From CAWBFD01 sp963788115 (GTDB lineage Bacteria > Actinomycetota > Thermoleophilia > Solirubrobacterales > 70-9), in the NCBI GenBank assembly GCA_963788115.1, contig CAWBFD010000004.1, positions 1,488,001 to 1,552,000 on the forward strand: a stretch of 64,000 bases of DNA, written 5' to 3'. Of the stretch, positions 8,692-16,955 are shown in pieces. Position 1 is the stretch's first letter. Each line of letters begins with the position of its first letter. The position numbers were made by a program, and so were the translations under genes. A model generated the notes under the pieces. It was not told the origin of the DNA. It saw nothing but the letters and a program-made list of their open reading frames with translations, and made no database searches.

Positions 8692-9696
8692 ATGGCCAAC
8701 GACGGGATCTACTACGACGCCGACGCAAACCTCGATCTGCTTCGCCCCAAGAGGATCGCGATCCTCGGTTACGGCTCGCAGGGACACGCGCACGCGCTCA
8801 ACCTGCGCGACTCCGGCTGCGACGTCGTGGTCGGCCTGCGGCCGGGCTCGCCGAGCCGCGCGGAGGCCGAGGGGGAGGGGTTGGAGGTGGCCGACGTCGC
8901 CGACGCGGCCAGCCGCGGCGACGTGGTCATGATCCTGCTGCCGGACGAGCGTCAGGCCGAGGCCTGGAATGCCGAGATCCGCGACGGGATCGCGCCCGGA
9001 AACCTGCTGATGTTCGCCCACGGCTTCACCATCCACTTCGGGGAGATCGAGCCGCCCCCCGACGTCGATGTTGGGATGGTCGCGCCGAAGGGCCCCGGGC
9101 ACCTGGTTCGGCGCCAGTTCGCGGACGGCCGCGGTGTCCCCTGCCTGATGGCGGTGCACCACGACGCCACTGGCACCGCGCGCGATCTGGTGCTCGCCTA
9201 CGCCAGCGGCATCGGCGGCGGCCGCGCCGGGATCATCGAGACGACGTTCAAGGACGAGTGCGAGACGGATCTGTTCGGGGAGCAGTCGGTGCTCTGCGGC
9301 GGCGCGACCGAGCTGGTCCGCGCCGGCTACGAGACCCTCGTGGAGGCGGGGTATGACCCCCGGCTCGCGTACTTCGAGGTCCTGCACGAGCTGAAGCTGA
9401 TCGTTGACCTCATGTACGAGCAGGGGATCCAGGGCATGCGCAACTCGATCTCGAACACGGCCGAGTACGGGGACATGACCCGCGGCCAGCGGGTGATCGG
9501 GGAGGAGGCGCGCCAGGCGATGAGGCAGATCCTTGCCGACATCCAGTCCGGCGACTTCGCCAAGGAGTGGATCGCCGAGAATCGGGCCGGGGGCGAGAGC
9601 TTTCAGCGGATGCGCGAAGAGGCCGCGGACCACGAGATCGAGAGGGTGGGCTCCGAACTGCGTGGGATGATGGCCTGGATCGACCGGAACCGCTGA
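8692..9696 (+). CDS. ilvC: Ketol-acid reductoisomerase IlvC (class I)
   Basis: NADPH- and Mg-dependent isomeroreductase of valine, leucine and isoleucine synthesis. 334 aa, the short class I form. N-terminal Rossmann motif ILGYGSQGHAHALNLRDSG followed by VVGLRPGS (cofactor phosphate binding). MVAPKGPGHLVRRQF is the family signature. The knotted C-terminal domain carries the metal ligands in TDLFGEQSVLCGG and the Glu residues of YFEVLHELKLIVDLMYEQG. ilvB, ilvN and ilvD are not adjacent; leuA lies 9 kb downstream. Confidence 0.97.
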   Translation: MANDGIYYDADANLDLLRPKRIAILGYGSQGHAHALNLRDSGCDVVVGLRPGSPSRAEAEGEGLEVADVADAASRGDVVMILLPDERQAEAWNAEIRDGIAPGNLLMFAHGFTIHFGEIEPPPDVDVGMVAPKGPGHLVRRQFADGRGVPCLMAVHHDATGTARDLVLAYASGIGGGRAGIIETTFKDECETDLFGEQSVLCGGATELVRAGYETLVEAGYDPRLAYFEVLHELKLIVDLMYEQGIQGMRNSISNTAEYGDMTRGQRVIGEEARQAMRQILADIQSGDFAKEWIAENRAGGESFQRMREEAADHEIERVGSELRGMMAWIDRNR

Positions 9697-9718
9697 CGAC
9701 GAACCCGAGGGAGGACAG

Positions 9719-10399
9719 ATGAGCGACGTTCCCGAAAGCCCAGCGCCCAGGCCGGAGCCTCAGGATGCCGCGCCCGAACGGGCCGAGCCGCCTCCAGAGC
9801 GGGGGGCGTATCCGGTACAGGTCGAGGCCGAGCGCCAAGAGGAGTACCACCGCTTCCTGCCGCTGGTCAAATGGCTCCTGGCGATCCCGCACTACGTGGT
9901 ACTCCTGGTGCTGGGGATCGGCGTCTTTTTCGCCAAGATCATCGCGTTCTTCGCGGTCCTGTTCACCCGTCGCTATCCCGAGGGCATCTTCAACTTCGTC
10001 ACCGGCGTGCTGCGATGGAGCTGGAACGTGACCGCGTACGTCTACCTGCTCACCGACCGATACCCGCCCTTCTCGCTCGAGGAGCAGCCCGACTACCCGG
10101 CGCGCCTGGAGATCGAGTACCCGTCCGAGGGCGTCGACCGCTGGCGCCCCCTGGTCCACTGGCTGTTGATCATCCCCTACGCGATCGTCGCGAGCCTGCT
10201 CGTCTCGCTCGCGGGAATCGTCGCCTTCATCGCGGTGTTCGTGATCCTGTTCACCAAGGAGCTCCCAGAGGGCATGTTCAAGCTGATCCTGATCCCCTAC
10301 CGGTGGCAGTTCCGCGCGACCGCCTACGCGTTTTTCATGGTCACGAGGTACCCGCCGTTCGAGTGGGAGGAGCAGGGACCTACTCGCCCAGCACCTTGA
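9719..10399 (+). CDS. DUF4389 membrane protein
   Basis: 226-aa protein with a Pro/Glu-rich cytoplasmic N terminus (about 40 residues). It then has two similar halves, each with a hydrophobic hairpin followed by a motif of the type FTRRYPEGIFNF / FTKELPEGMFKL and an aromatic TDRYPPFSLEE / VTRYPPFEWEE. This internal repeat is characteristic of DUF4389. A good Shine-Dalgarno (GGGAGGACAG-ATG) precedes it. Function is unknown; a lipid- or envelope-related role is only a guess. The last seven codons (GPTRPAP) are read through a duplicated piece of yjbQ (see 10380-10432), so the natural C terminus may have been replaced. Confidence 0.75.
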   Translation: MSDVPESPAPRPEPQDAAPERAEPPPERGAYPVQVEAERQEEYHRFLPLVKWLLAIPHYVVLLVLGIGVFFAKIIAFFAVLFTRRYPEGIFNFVTGVLRWSWNVTAYVYLLTDRYPPFSLEEQPDYPARLEIEYPSEGVDRWRPLVHWLLIIPYAIVASLLVSLAGIVAFIAVFVILFTKELPEGMFKLILIPYRWQFRATAYAFFMVTRYPPFEWEEQGPTRPAP

Positions 10400-10432
10400 T
10401 GATCAGCCGCTTCGGGCGGCGGCCGTCGAACT
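10380..10432 (-). pseudogene. Duplicated 3' tail of yjbQ
   Basis: Read on the minus strand this segment encodes FDGRRPKRLIIKVLGE and a TAG stop, identical to the last 16 residues of the complete yjbQ at 11392-11853. At DNA level it differs from the intact copy at a handful of third positions. The two copies are direct repeats about 1 kb apart and bracket the transposase fragment and the RibD-like gene. They mark either the footprint of an insertion or the leftover of a tandem yjbQ. Confidence 0.75.
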
Positions 10433-10552
10433 TGTGTGGGCGGTGGATTTCCAGTTCGACGCCACCACCGACAGCCGACCGATCAAGATCGTCTCCATTC
10501 TGGATGAGCACCGTGAATGCCTCGGCGGCCCGGTCGAGAGCAACATCGTGCT
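10433..10552 (+). mobile_element. IS3-family transposase (OrfB, integrase core) fragment
   Basis: In frame from GTG 10434 the sequence reads VWAVDFQFDATTDSRPIKIV then SILDEH-RECLGGPVESNIV. This corresponds to the first strand of the DDE/rve integrase core of IS3-type transposases, with the first catalytic Asp in AVDFQFD. One residue usually present after DEH is missing. Only about 40 codons survive, with no start and no downstream catalytic residues, so it is inactive. The left edge falls exactly at the end of the duplicated yjbQ tail. Confidence 0.7.
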
Positions 10553-11179
10553 TCAGTCGGCGGTGGCGGTTGCATACTGCGGGCGCCCGGTGGGCCGGTA
10601 GACCTGGATCGTTACCCCCTTCGGAGTGGCTCGCGAAGCGACCAGGTCAAGCGCTGTGTCCGGGCCGGTGTCGGGGAACAGCCGCGTGCCCTGGCCGACG
10701 ACCAAGGGATAGGTGAGCAGGGTGATCTCGTCGACCAGGTGGTTGTCGATGAGCCAGCGGACCAGGTTGCCGCTGCCGTGCACCTGCAGCTCGCCACCCG
10801 GGTTGGCCTTCAGCTCGCCGATGGCGGCCGCGAGGTCACCGGAGAGGACGGTCGTGTTGGCCCATTGCGGGTCGGTGAGGGTGGCCGATGCCACGTGCTT
10901 GGGCCGCGTGTTCAACGCTATTGAGATCGGGTTGTCGCCCTGATCTGCCCCCCAGGAGCCGGTTCCCCAGGAGCCGGCAAAGATCTCGTAGGTCCGCCGA
11001 CCGAACAGGAAGGCGTCGGCGCGCTGGAAGACCTCGTCGAGGAACGTCGCGGCCTCGTTGTCGAAGAGCGGTATGGCCCATCCGCCACGCTCGAATCCGC
11101 CCCTGCGGTCCTCATCCCGGCCGCCGAGGCCCTGCATCACTCCATCGACAGTGACGTGCGTGATGGTCGTCAGTTTCAC
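10553..11179 (-). CDS. Dihydrofolate reductase family protein (RibD C-terminal domain)
   Basis: About 208-aa single-domain protein of the RibD_C/YyaP group of putative reductases: KLTTITHVTVDGVMQG at the N terminus, DAFLFGRRTYEIFAGSWGTGSW, NTRPKHVASATL, and the NADPH-binding-type ELQVHGSGNLVRWLIDNHLVDE followed by LLTYPLVVGQGTRLF. The physiological substrate of this group is not established. The start chosen is GTG 11177-11179, preceded by GAGAGAGGAC; a longer ATG-initiated frame reaches 11242 but adds an unconserved tail. It sits between the two yjbQ copies beside a transposase remnant, so it may be acquired cargo. The 212 bp upstream (11180-11391) hold nothing I recognise. Confidence 0.8.
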   Translation of the reverse strand: MKLTTITHVTVDGVMQGLGGRDEDRRGGFERGGWAIPLFDNEAATFLDEVFQRADAFLFGRRTYEIFAGSWGTGSWGADQGDNPISIALNTRPKHVASATLTDPQWANTTVLSGDLAAAIGELKANPGGELQVHGSGNLVRWLIDNHLVDEITLLTYPLVVGQGTRLFPDTGPDTALDLVASRATPKGVTIQVYRPTGRPQYATATAD

Positions 11180-11391
11180 GGTTCGTCCTCTCTCTCGTGG
11201 TGGTCTTTTCTCGTCATGACCACACCGAGGCACGGATCTCATCGGTCGAGCGTGGCTCCGTGCTGCGGGCTACTGTCCGGGATAGAGGCGCCGCCTGTGA
11301 CAGTGCTCGCGTCGACGAAGCGTCACCGGGCGATGATCTCTCCGGCGCCCCGCCTACTCCCGACGTCCTGACCGGTGACCGACGGCCCTTC

Positions 11392-11853
11392 CTACTCACC
11401 GAGCACTTTTATGATCAGCCGCTTCGGGCGGCGGCCATCGAACTCGGTGTAGAAGATCGCCTGCCACGGGCCGAGGTCCAGGCGCCCGTCGGTCACGGGG
11501 ACGATCGCCTGGTGGTGCACGAGCAGGTTCTTGAGGTGGGCGTCGCCGTTGTCCTCTCCCCCGCGATGGTGGCGGTAGTCGCCCGGGTCGGGCGAGAGCT
11601 CGCGCGCGACCCCGTTGGCCGGCTCCTTCCAGCTGGGCGGCGCGACCTTGTCGAGCCACTCCAGCGTGTCGGCATGCAGGCCCGGCTCGTCGTCGTTGAC
11701 CCAGACGCCGGCGGTGATGTGCATCGCCGAGACCAGGGCCATCCCCTCGCTGATCCCGGACTCGTCGACAGCCGCCTGCACATCCTCGGTGATGCGGATG
11801 AACTCGCGCCGCTCGGGTGTCTCGAACGTCTTGTAGACCGTGTGCGACCTCAT
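11392..11853 (-). CDS. yjbQ: YjbQ family protein (UPF0047)
   Basis: 153 aa, full length for the family. Recognisable by SEGMALVSAMHITAGVWVND, the His-rich YRHHRGGEDNGDAHLKN with HHQAIVPV, and the closing LGPWQAIFYTEFDGRRPKR. The family is linked to secondary thiamine-phosphate synthase activity in enterobacteria; the real role is uncertain. Its ATG overlaps the TGA of the upstream cupin gene (ATGA), indicating translational coupling. Its last 50 bp are duplicated at 10380-10432. Confidence 0.88.
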   Translation of the reverse strand: MRSHTVYKTFETPERREFIRITEDVQAAVDESGISEGMALVSAMHITAGVWVNDDEPGLHADTLEWLDKVAPPSWKEPANGVARELSPDPGDYRHHRGGEDNGDAHLKNLLVHHQAIVPVTDGRLDLGPWQAIFYTEFDGRRPKRLIIKVLGE

Positions 11854-12311
11854 CCGGGGTTCGAGGCCTCAGGCGGAGCAGCCGAGCCGAACCGGGTCGT
11901 CTCGCCCTCCGGCAACCGGCCGTCGCGGCCAACGTAGCCGCCCTCGCCACCGACGATCACGTAGACGGCGTCCTCGTCGGAGACGTTGCGGACCTTCCGC
12001 ACGGTCGGGGCGTCGACCCGGGCAAATCCCCCCGGGCCCAGGACGTGCCGGGAGCCATCCCCGAACTCGAACTCGAGCCGCCCGCGGTGGACGAAGTAGA
12101 CCTCCTGCTGACGGTCGTGGTAGTGACGCCCGGTCTCATACTGCGGCGGGATCACGATCGCATTCACCCCGAACGCGTCGACCCCGAGCGCCCGGCGGAT
12201 CTTGCGAAAGCCGTAGCCCTCGCCGATCCCGTCGAGGTGGCCGACGGCGAAGCCCTCGCCCTCGATCGGCGCCCCGACCGGCTGCTCATCCGGCTCGCGC
12301 TCGGATCCCAT
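11850..12311 (-). CDS. Cupin-domain protein
   Basis: 153-aa protein with a single conserved cupin barrel. Motif 1 is ETGRHYHDRQQEVYFVHRGRLEFEFG (in two parts: GRHYHDRQQEVYFV and HRGRLEFEFG), with metal-type His, His and Glu. Motif 2 is around PGGFARVDAPTVRKVRN, in which the usual His is replaced. No enzyme activity can be assigned. It is transcribed with yjbQ (ATGA overlap). TAGGGT 8 nt before its ATG suggests a leaderless start, and this hexamer overlaps the promoter of the divergent aminotransferase. Confidence 0.75.
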   Translation of the reverse strand: MGSEREPDEQPVGAPIEGEGFAVGHLDGIGEGYGFRKIRRALGVDAFGVNAIVIPPQYETGRHYHDRQQEVYFVHRGRLEFEFGDGSRHVLGPGGFARVDAPTVRKVRNVSDEDAVYVIVGGEGGYVGRDGRLPEGETTRFGSAAPPEASNPG

Positions 12312-12319
12312 CGCCGATC

Positions 12320-12329
12320 ACCCTAATAC
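12320..12329. promoter_or_regulatory. Interlocked divergent -10 elements (cupin / class V aminotransferase)
   Basis: In the 28-bp gap between two divergent start codons, TAGGGT on the minus strand (12320-12325) lies 8 nt before the cupin ATG. TAATAC on the plus strand (12324-12329) lies 10 nt before the aminotransferase ATG. The two hexamers share two base pairs. Neither gene has a Shine-Dalgarno. Promoter function is inferred. Confidence 0.4.
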
Positions 12330-12339
12330 GCTTGGTCCG

Positions 12340-13536
12340 ATGAGTGATCAGCCGAACCCGTTCTCCAAGCAGTACCTGATGACGGCGGGCCCGACGCCAC
12401 TACCACCACGCGTCCTCTCGGTGATGGCCGAGCCGATCCGCTACCACCGCGCGCCCGCCTTTGTGGAGCTCTACGCGCGCGCGCTGGAGCGTCTGCGGCT
12501 CGTCTTTCAGACGTCCAACCAGGTGCTCTGCTTCGCCGCCTCGGGTACGGGAGCGATGGAGTCGGCGGTCGCCAACCTGGTCTCACCGGGCGAGCGGGCC
12601 GTGGTCGCCTCGTGCGGCAAGTTCGGTCAGCGCTGGGCCGAGCTGTGCGACACGTTCGGTGCCGATACGGTCCACGTCGAGTTCGAGTGGGGCGAGCGGG
12701 TCGACCCGGCGCGCCTCGATCAGGCGCTCGCGGACCTCGATCGGCCGGCGCGGGTGGTGTTCACGACCCAGTCGGAGACCTCGACCGGGGTCGTCAACGA
12801 CATCCGGGCCCTGAACGAGATCGCGGTGACGCGCGGCGCGGTGCTGTGCGTCGATGCGATCTCGGGCCTCGCGGCGGTCGACCTCCCGCAGGACGATTGG
12901 GGTGTCGACGTGGTCGTGGCCGGTTCGCAGAAGTCGCTGATGTGCCCGCCCGGGCTTGGCTTCGCCTCGGCCTCGGAGCGCGCGATGGCCCTCGCGGCCG
13001 AGAATCCCGGCCGGCGCTACTACTTCGATTGGGCACGCACGGCAGGCGGGCAGGCGCAGGACCCCCCGAATTCGGCGTTCACGCCGGCCGTGACCCTGTT
13101 CACGGCGCTCGACGTCGCGCTCGAGCTGATCCTCGAGGAGGGCCTCGGCAACGTGTTCGCGCGTCACGCGCTGCTGGCGCGGGCCGCCCGAGACGGGATC
13201 GAGGCGCTGGGCCTCGAGCGGTTCGGCCCCGACGACGATGCGGCCAACGTGGTCACGGTCGCGCGGCTCCCGGAGGAGGTCGACGGCGCCGCCGTGCCAA
13301 GGACGATGCGCGACCGCTACGGGGTCACCATCGCCGGTGGCCAGGGGCATCTGAAGGGACGCATCGCCAGGATCGCGCACTGCGGCTACTACGGCGCCTT
13401 CGACGTCATCATCGCCCTGACTGCGCTCGAGATGGCCCTGCGCGATCTGGGCTTCGATGCCGAGCCGGGCGCCGGTGCCGGGGCCGCGGAGCGCGTGTTC
13501 GCGGAGGCCGGCGCCACTCCCCAACCCGTCATCTAG
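12340..13536 (+). CDS. Class V PLP-dependent aminotransferase (serine/alanine-glyoxylate type)
   Basis: 398-aa fold-type I PLP enzyme. The N-terminal signature is MTAGPTPLPPRVLSVMAEP with a YHRAPAF motif. Cofactor contacts lie in FAASGTGAMES, FTTQSETSTGV and VDAISGLAAVD. The Schiff-base Lys is in VVVAGSQKSLMCPPGLGF. Related enzymes act as alanine/serine-glyoxylate aminotransferase or phosphoserine aminotransferase. The next gene, serA, starts on the very next base after this stop. I therefore infer a role as the transaminase of the phosphorylated serine pathway, in place of a SerC, which is not seen here. Confidence 0.85.
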   Translation: MSDQPNPFSKQYLMTAGPTPLPPRVLSVMAEPIRYHRAPAFVELYARALERLRLVFQTSNQVLCFAASGTGAMESAVANLVSPGERAVVASCGKFGQRWAELCDTFGADTVHVEFEWGERVDPARLDQALADLDRPARVVFTTQSETSTGVVNDIRALNEIAVTRGAVLCVDAISGLAAVDLPQDDWGVDVVVAGSQKSLMCPPGLGFASASERAMALAAENPGRRYYFDWARTAGGQAQDPPNSAFTPAVTLFTALDVALELILEEGLGNVFARHALLARAARDGIEALGLERFGPDDDAANVVTVARLPEEVDGAAVPRTMRDRYGVTIAGGQGHLKGRIARIAHCGYYGAFDVIIALTALEMALRDLGFDAEPGAGAGAAERVFAEAGATPQPVI

Positions 13537-15135
13537 ATGACTGGCGGCGAGCGGCCCAGGGTCCTGGTCAAGGAGCGGATCGCCGAGTCCGGGGTCGAGC
13601 TCCTGCGGGAAGCCTGCGACGTCGAGCTGGGGCTGGAGTGGGCCGACGGCGAGCTGGAGCAAAGGATCGGTGAGTTCGACGGAATCGTGATCCGCTCGGA
13701 GACCCGGATGACCCCGGACCTGATCGAGCGCGGTGAGCGCCTGAGGGTGATCGGGAGGGCCGGGACGGGCGTCGACAACGTCGACATCCCGGCCGCGACC
13801 AAGCGCGGAATCCTCGTCGTCAACGCGCCGGAGTCGAACTCGGTCGCGGCCGCCGAGCACACGATGGCGCTCGCGCTGGCGCTGTGCCGCAACGTCCCGC
13901 AGGCGCACGCATCGCTGGTCCACGGCGAGTGGGCCCGGTCGAAGTTCGCCGGCAACGAGCTCTACGGCAAGACGCTCGGGGTGATCGGCTTCGGGCGCAT
14001 CGGGCAGCTCGTCGCCCAGCGGGCGCTGGCGTTCGACATGGAGGTGCTCGCGTATGACATGTTCGTCGCCGCCGAGCGCTTCCGCGAGCTGGGGGTCGAG
14101 GGGGTCGAGACCACGGACGAGCTGTACGCCCGCTCCGACATCATCACGATCCACCTGCCGAAGACGCCCGAGACGGTCAACTGGATCGACGCCGAGGCGC
14201 TGGCCAGGATGCGCGACGGCGTCCGGGTCGTCAACTGCGCCCGGGGCGAGTTGGTGGACCTCGACGCGCTGGCCGAGGCGCTCGACTCCGGCAAGGTCGC
14301 CGGGGCGGCCCTCGACGTGTTCCCGCAGGAGCCGCTGACCGAGCACCCGCTCTTCGGTCGCGACAGCGTCGTCGTCACGCCGCACCTGGGGGCGGCCACC
14401 GCGGAGGCTCAGGACCGGGCGGGAACGATCACGGCGGAGCAGGTGCGAGCAGCGCTCGCCGGCGGCGTCGTCACCAACGCGGTCAACATCCCAGCAGTTC
14501 GGCCCGAGGCGATGGAGGCCCTGGCGCCGTTCGTCTCCCTCTGCGAGAAGCTGGGCCGCCTGGCGCAGGGCGTGGGGGAGGGCTCGGTTGACCGCGTGAT
14601 CGCCGAGTTCCGGGGGCGCTTGGCCGAGCACGACACGCGCTTGCTAGGGCTCGCGGTCCTGGTCGGGATCCTCTCCGGCCACACCGAGGAGCAGGTCAAC
14701 CTGGTGAACGCGTCGGCGCTGGCCGAGGAGCGCGGCATCGAGCTGGTCGAGACCAAGGACGCGATCTCCGAGGACTTCACCGAGCTGGTCACGGTCCGGA
14801 TCGAGTCCGGGGGGGAGGCCGTGGAGGTGGCGGGGACGGGTGTCGGACCCCGAAACATCCCCTACCTGGTCTCGATCTGGGGCGCGAGCTTCTATCTGCC
14901 GTTCGACCGCCATCTGGTCGTCTTCCGCTACACGGACCAGCCCGGGATGATCGGCCGCGTGGGGACGGCGTTCGGCGAGCAGGGGGTGAACATCTCCTCC
15001 GCGGCGGTAGGCGCCGAGTCGGGCAGGGAGACGGCGGTGATGGTGCTGACCACCGATGCCCCGGTCCGCCAGGAGACGGTCGACACCATCCTCGAGCTGG
15101 GCGGGTTCTTCGAGGGTCGCGCGGTCGATCTGTAG
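13537..15135 (+). CDS. serA: D-3-phosphoglycerate dehydrogenase SerA (long form)
   Basis: 532 aa, the long actinobacterial type with catalytic and NAD domains, an intervening domain and a C-terminal ACT domain. VIGRAGTGVDNVDIPAAT and the Rossmann GVIGFGRIGQLVAQRA bind NAD. NCARGELVDLDAL carries the active-site Arg, EEP-type residues follow, and PHLGAATAEAQDRAG carries the catalytic His. The final about 75 residues (VVFRYTDQPGMIGRVGTAFG onward) form the ACT domain, usually serine-sensing. It begins immediately after the aminotransferase stop codon, so the two are one operon. Confidence 0.95.
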   Translation: MTGGERPRVLVKERIAESGVELLREACDVELGLEWADGELEQRIGEFDGIVIRSETRMTPDLIERGERLRVIGRAGTGVDNVDIPAATKRGILVVNAPESNSVAAAEHTMALALALCRNVPQAHASLVHGEWARSKFAGNELYGKTLGVIGFGRIGQLVAQRALAFDMEVLAYDMFVAAERFRELGVEGVETTDELYARSDIITIHLPKTPETVNWIDAEALARMRDGVRVVNCARGELVDLDALAEALDSGKVAGAALDVFPQEPLTEHPLFGRDSVVVTPHLGAATAEAQDRAGTITAEQVRAALAGGVVTNAVNIPAVRPEAMEALAPFVSLCEKLGRLAQGVGEGSVDRVIAEFRGRLAEHDTRLLGLAVLVGILSGHTEEQVNLVNASALAEERGIELVETKDAISEDFTELVTVRIESGGEAVEVAGTGVGPRNIPYLVSIWGASFYLPFDRHLVVFRYTDQPGMIGRVGTAFGEQGVNISSAAVGAESGRETAVMVLTTDAPVRQETVDTILELGGFFEGRAVDL

Positions 15136-15170
15136 TGGGATAGCGGGAGCCCGGTGTAGGCTCGCGCTCG

Positions 15171-16202
15171 ATGCGAGCGGTCGTGCTCACCGGCCATGGC
15201 GGTCCGGAGATGCTTCAGGTGCAGGAACGGCCCGAGCCGCCCGTTGGCGCCGGCGAGGTGCGGATCGCGGTCCGGGCGGCGGGGATCAACTTCGCCGACC
15301 TGCTCGCTCGCTCCGGCGTCTATCCCGATGCCCCCGCCGCTCCATGCGTGGTCGGCTATGAGGTCGCCGGTGAGGTCGAGTCGGTGGGAGAGGGGGTGGA
15401 GGGGGTCGCGGAGGGCGACCGCGTCATCGCTCCCACCCGGTTCCGCGGGTACGCGGAACTGGTCACCGTCCCCGTTGCGCAGGTGATTCCTCTGCCTGAG
15501 GATCTCGAATTCGAGCAGGGCGCGGCCTTCCCCGTGAACTACGGCACGGCCTATGCGGCACTGGTCCTGATGGCAGGCGCCAGGGAGGGCGAACGGGTCC
15601 TGATCCACGCGGCGGCTGGCGGCGTGGGGATCGCCGCCACGCAACTCGCGAAGACCCGTGGCTGCGAGGTCCTCGGCACCGCCTCCGCCTCCAAGCATGA
15701 CGCGATCCGCGAGCAGGGCGTCGATCACCCGATCGACTACCGGACCCAGGACTTCGAGCACGAGGTCCGGCGGCTCACGGACGGCGAGGGCGTGGACGTG
15801 GTCCTCGACGCCATGGGCCCGCGGAGCTTCCGCAAGGACTACAAGCTGCTCCGCCAGGGCGGCAGGTTGGTCATGTACGGCTACTCCGAGTCGGACTCTG
15901 CCAGCGCGCGCAACCTCGGAGCGCTGGCGACGACCCTCGCTCGGATGCCGTTCGCCACCCTCCCGTGGTGGCGCAGCCTGGCGCTCATGAACGAGAACAA
16001 GGGCGTGTTCGGCCTCAACATGCTCAAGTGGTGGGACCGCGAGGGCGGGCTCGAGCGAGTGATCGCGCCGCTTCGCGCCGCGCTCGAGAGCGGCGAGCTT
16101 CGTCCGGTGGTCGCCGAGTCGTTTCCCTTCGACCGCGCCGGCGACGCCCACCGCTACATCGCCGAGCGACGCAACGTGGGCAAGGTCGTGCTCGTTCCCT
16201 AG
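15171..16202 (+). CDS. NADPH:quinone oxidoreductase-like medium-chain dehydrogenase (zinc-free, VAT-1-like)
   Basis: 343-aa MDR-superfamily enzyme. GroES-like N-terminal half with AAGINFADLLARSGVYPDAP and the GYEVAGEVESVGEGV stretch; NADPH Rossmann motif HAAAGGVGIAATQLAK; catalytic zinc ligands are absent. The block MGPRSFRKDYKLLRQGGRLV and the later WWDREGGLERVI resemble synaptic-vesicle VAT-1 homologues. The substrate is unknown. TAGGCT 8 nt before the ATG and no Shine-Dalgarno suggest a leaderless start. The following membrane-protein gene starts on the base after its stop. Confidence 0.82.
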   Translation: MRAVVLTGHGGPEMLQVQERPEPPVGAGEVRIAVRAAGINFADLLARSGVYPDAPAAPCVVGYEVAGEVESVGEGVEGVAEGDRVIAPTRFRGYAELVTVPVAQVIPLPEDLEFEQGAAFPVNYGTAYAALVLMAGAREGERVLIHAAAGGVGIAATQLAKTRGCEVLGTASASKHDAIREQGVDHPIDYRTQDFEHEVRRLTDGEGVDVVLDAMGPRSFRKDYKLLRQGGRLVMYGYSESDSASARNLGALATTLARMPFATLPWWRSLALMNENKGVFGLNMLKWWDREGGLERVIAPLRAALESGELRPVVAESFPFDRAGDAHRYIAERRNVGKVVLVP

Positions 16203-16955
16203 ATGATCCTCGCCAGCATCGGGAGCCTGTACGACCGCGCGATCGTCGACACCGACCGCCAGCCCGAGTTCCTGTTCTTCGTCGCTTTCCTGCTGACTTT
16301 CGGTTTCATCCGGACCAGCGCCCACCTGATCCACGCCCAGGTCAGCTGGTGGCCCGGCAACGTGAGCGTGGGCGGGACCCACATCCACCACCTGGTCTGG
16401 GGGATCCTGCTGCTGCTGATCTCCGGCTACGTCAACATCGCCTTCCAGCCGGAGTCGCCCTGGCTGGAGATCACCGCGGTGGCGTTCGGGATCGGAACCG
16501 GCCTGACTCTGGACGAGTTCGCGCTGTGGCTCAACCTCAGTGACGTGTACTGGTCTGAGAAGGGGCGCCGCTCGATCGACGCGGTGATCGTTGCCGCGAG
16601 CGTCTCCGGCATGATCCTGATCGGCTTCAGCGCGTGGCTCGACGTCGCCGAGGACGTCGAGCGGGGGGTACTCGCCGTAGTCGGCCTCTCCGGGCTGCTC
16701 GGCATCCTGCTGGCGCTCGTCAACGCGGCCAAGGAGAAGTTCGGGATGGCGCTCGCGAGCTTGCTCCTGTGGCCGGTGGGCCTGATCGGCGCTCTGCGCT
16801 TGGCGAAGCCGCACTCGCTTTGGGCGCACTTCTACTCCGACGAGAAGCGAGCACTCGCGACCCAGCGATTCGGCAAGGCACCACAACCTGAGGGTCCGGC
16901 GGAGGGTGCGGCCGGTGCTCGAACGGCGAGCGGTCAGTCGGCCGGCTCGGGCTGA
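16203..16955 (+). CDS. Uncharacterised integral membrane protein
   Basis: 250 aa with about six hydrophobic segments: FFVAFLLTFGFIRTSAHL, HHLVWGILLLLISGY, ITAVAFGIGTGLTLDEFALW, AVIVAASVSGMILIGF, VLAVVGLSGLLGILLALV and ALASLLLWPVGLIGAL. A His pair in VGGTHIHHLVWG and an Asp/Glu pair in TLDEF lie near the membrane and may be functional. The C-terminal tail is soluble, Ala/Gly-rich and probably disordered. I do not recognise a named family. It starts directly after the oxidoreductase stop and its end overlaps the convergent AI-2E-type gene by 22 bp. Confidence 0.65.
   Translation: MILASIGSLYDRAIVDTDRQPEFLFFVAFLLTFGFIRTSAHLIHAQVSWWPGNVSVGGTHIHHLVWGILLLLISGYVNIAFQPESPWLEITAVAFGIGTGLTLDEFALWLNLSDVYWSEKGRRSIDAVIVAASVSGMILIGFSAWLDVAEDVERGVLAVVGLSGLLGILLALVNAAKEKFGMALASLLLWPVGLIGALRLAKPHSLWAHFYSDEKRALATQRFGKAPQPEGPAEGAAGARTASGQSAGSG

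Noticed and set aside
11180..11391. Possible second regulatory or transposase remnant between the RibD-like gene and yjbQ
   Set aside because: No frame on either strand resembles a known family, and no inverted repeat edges are evident.
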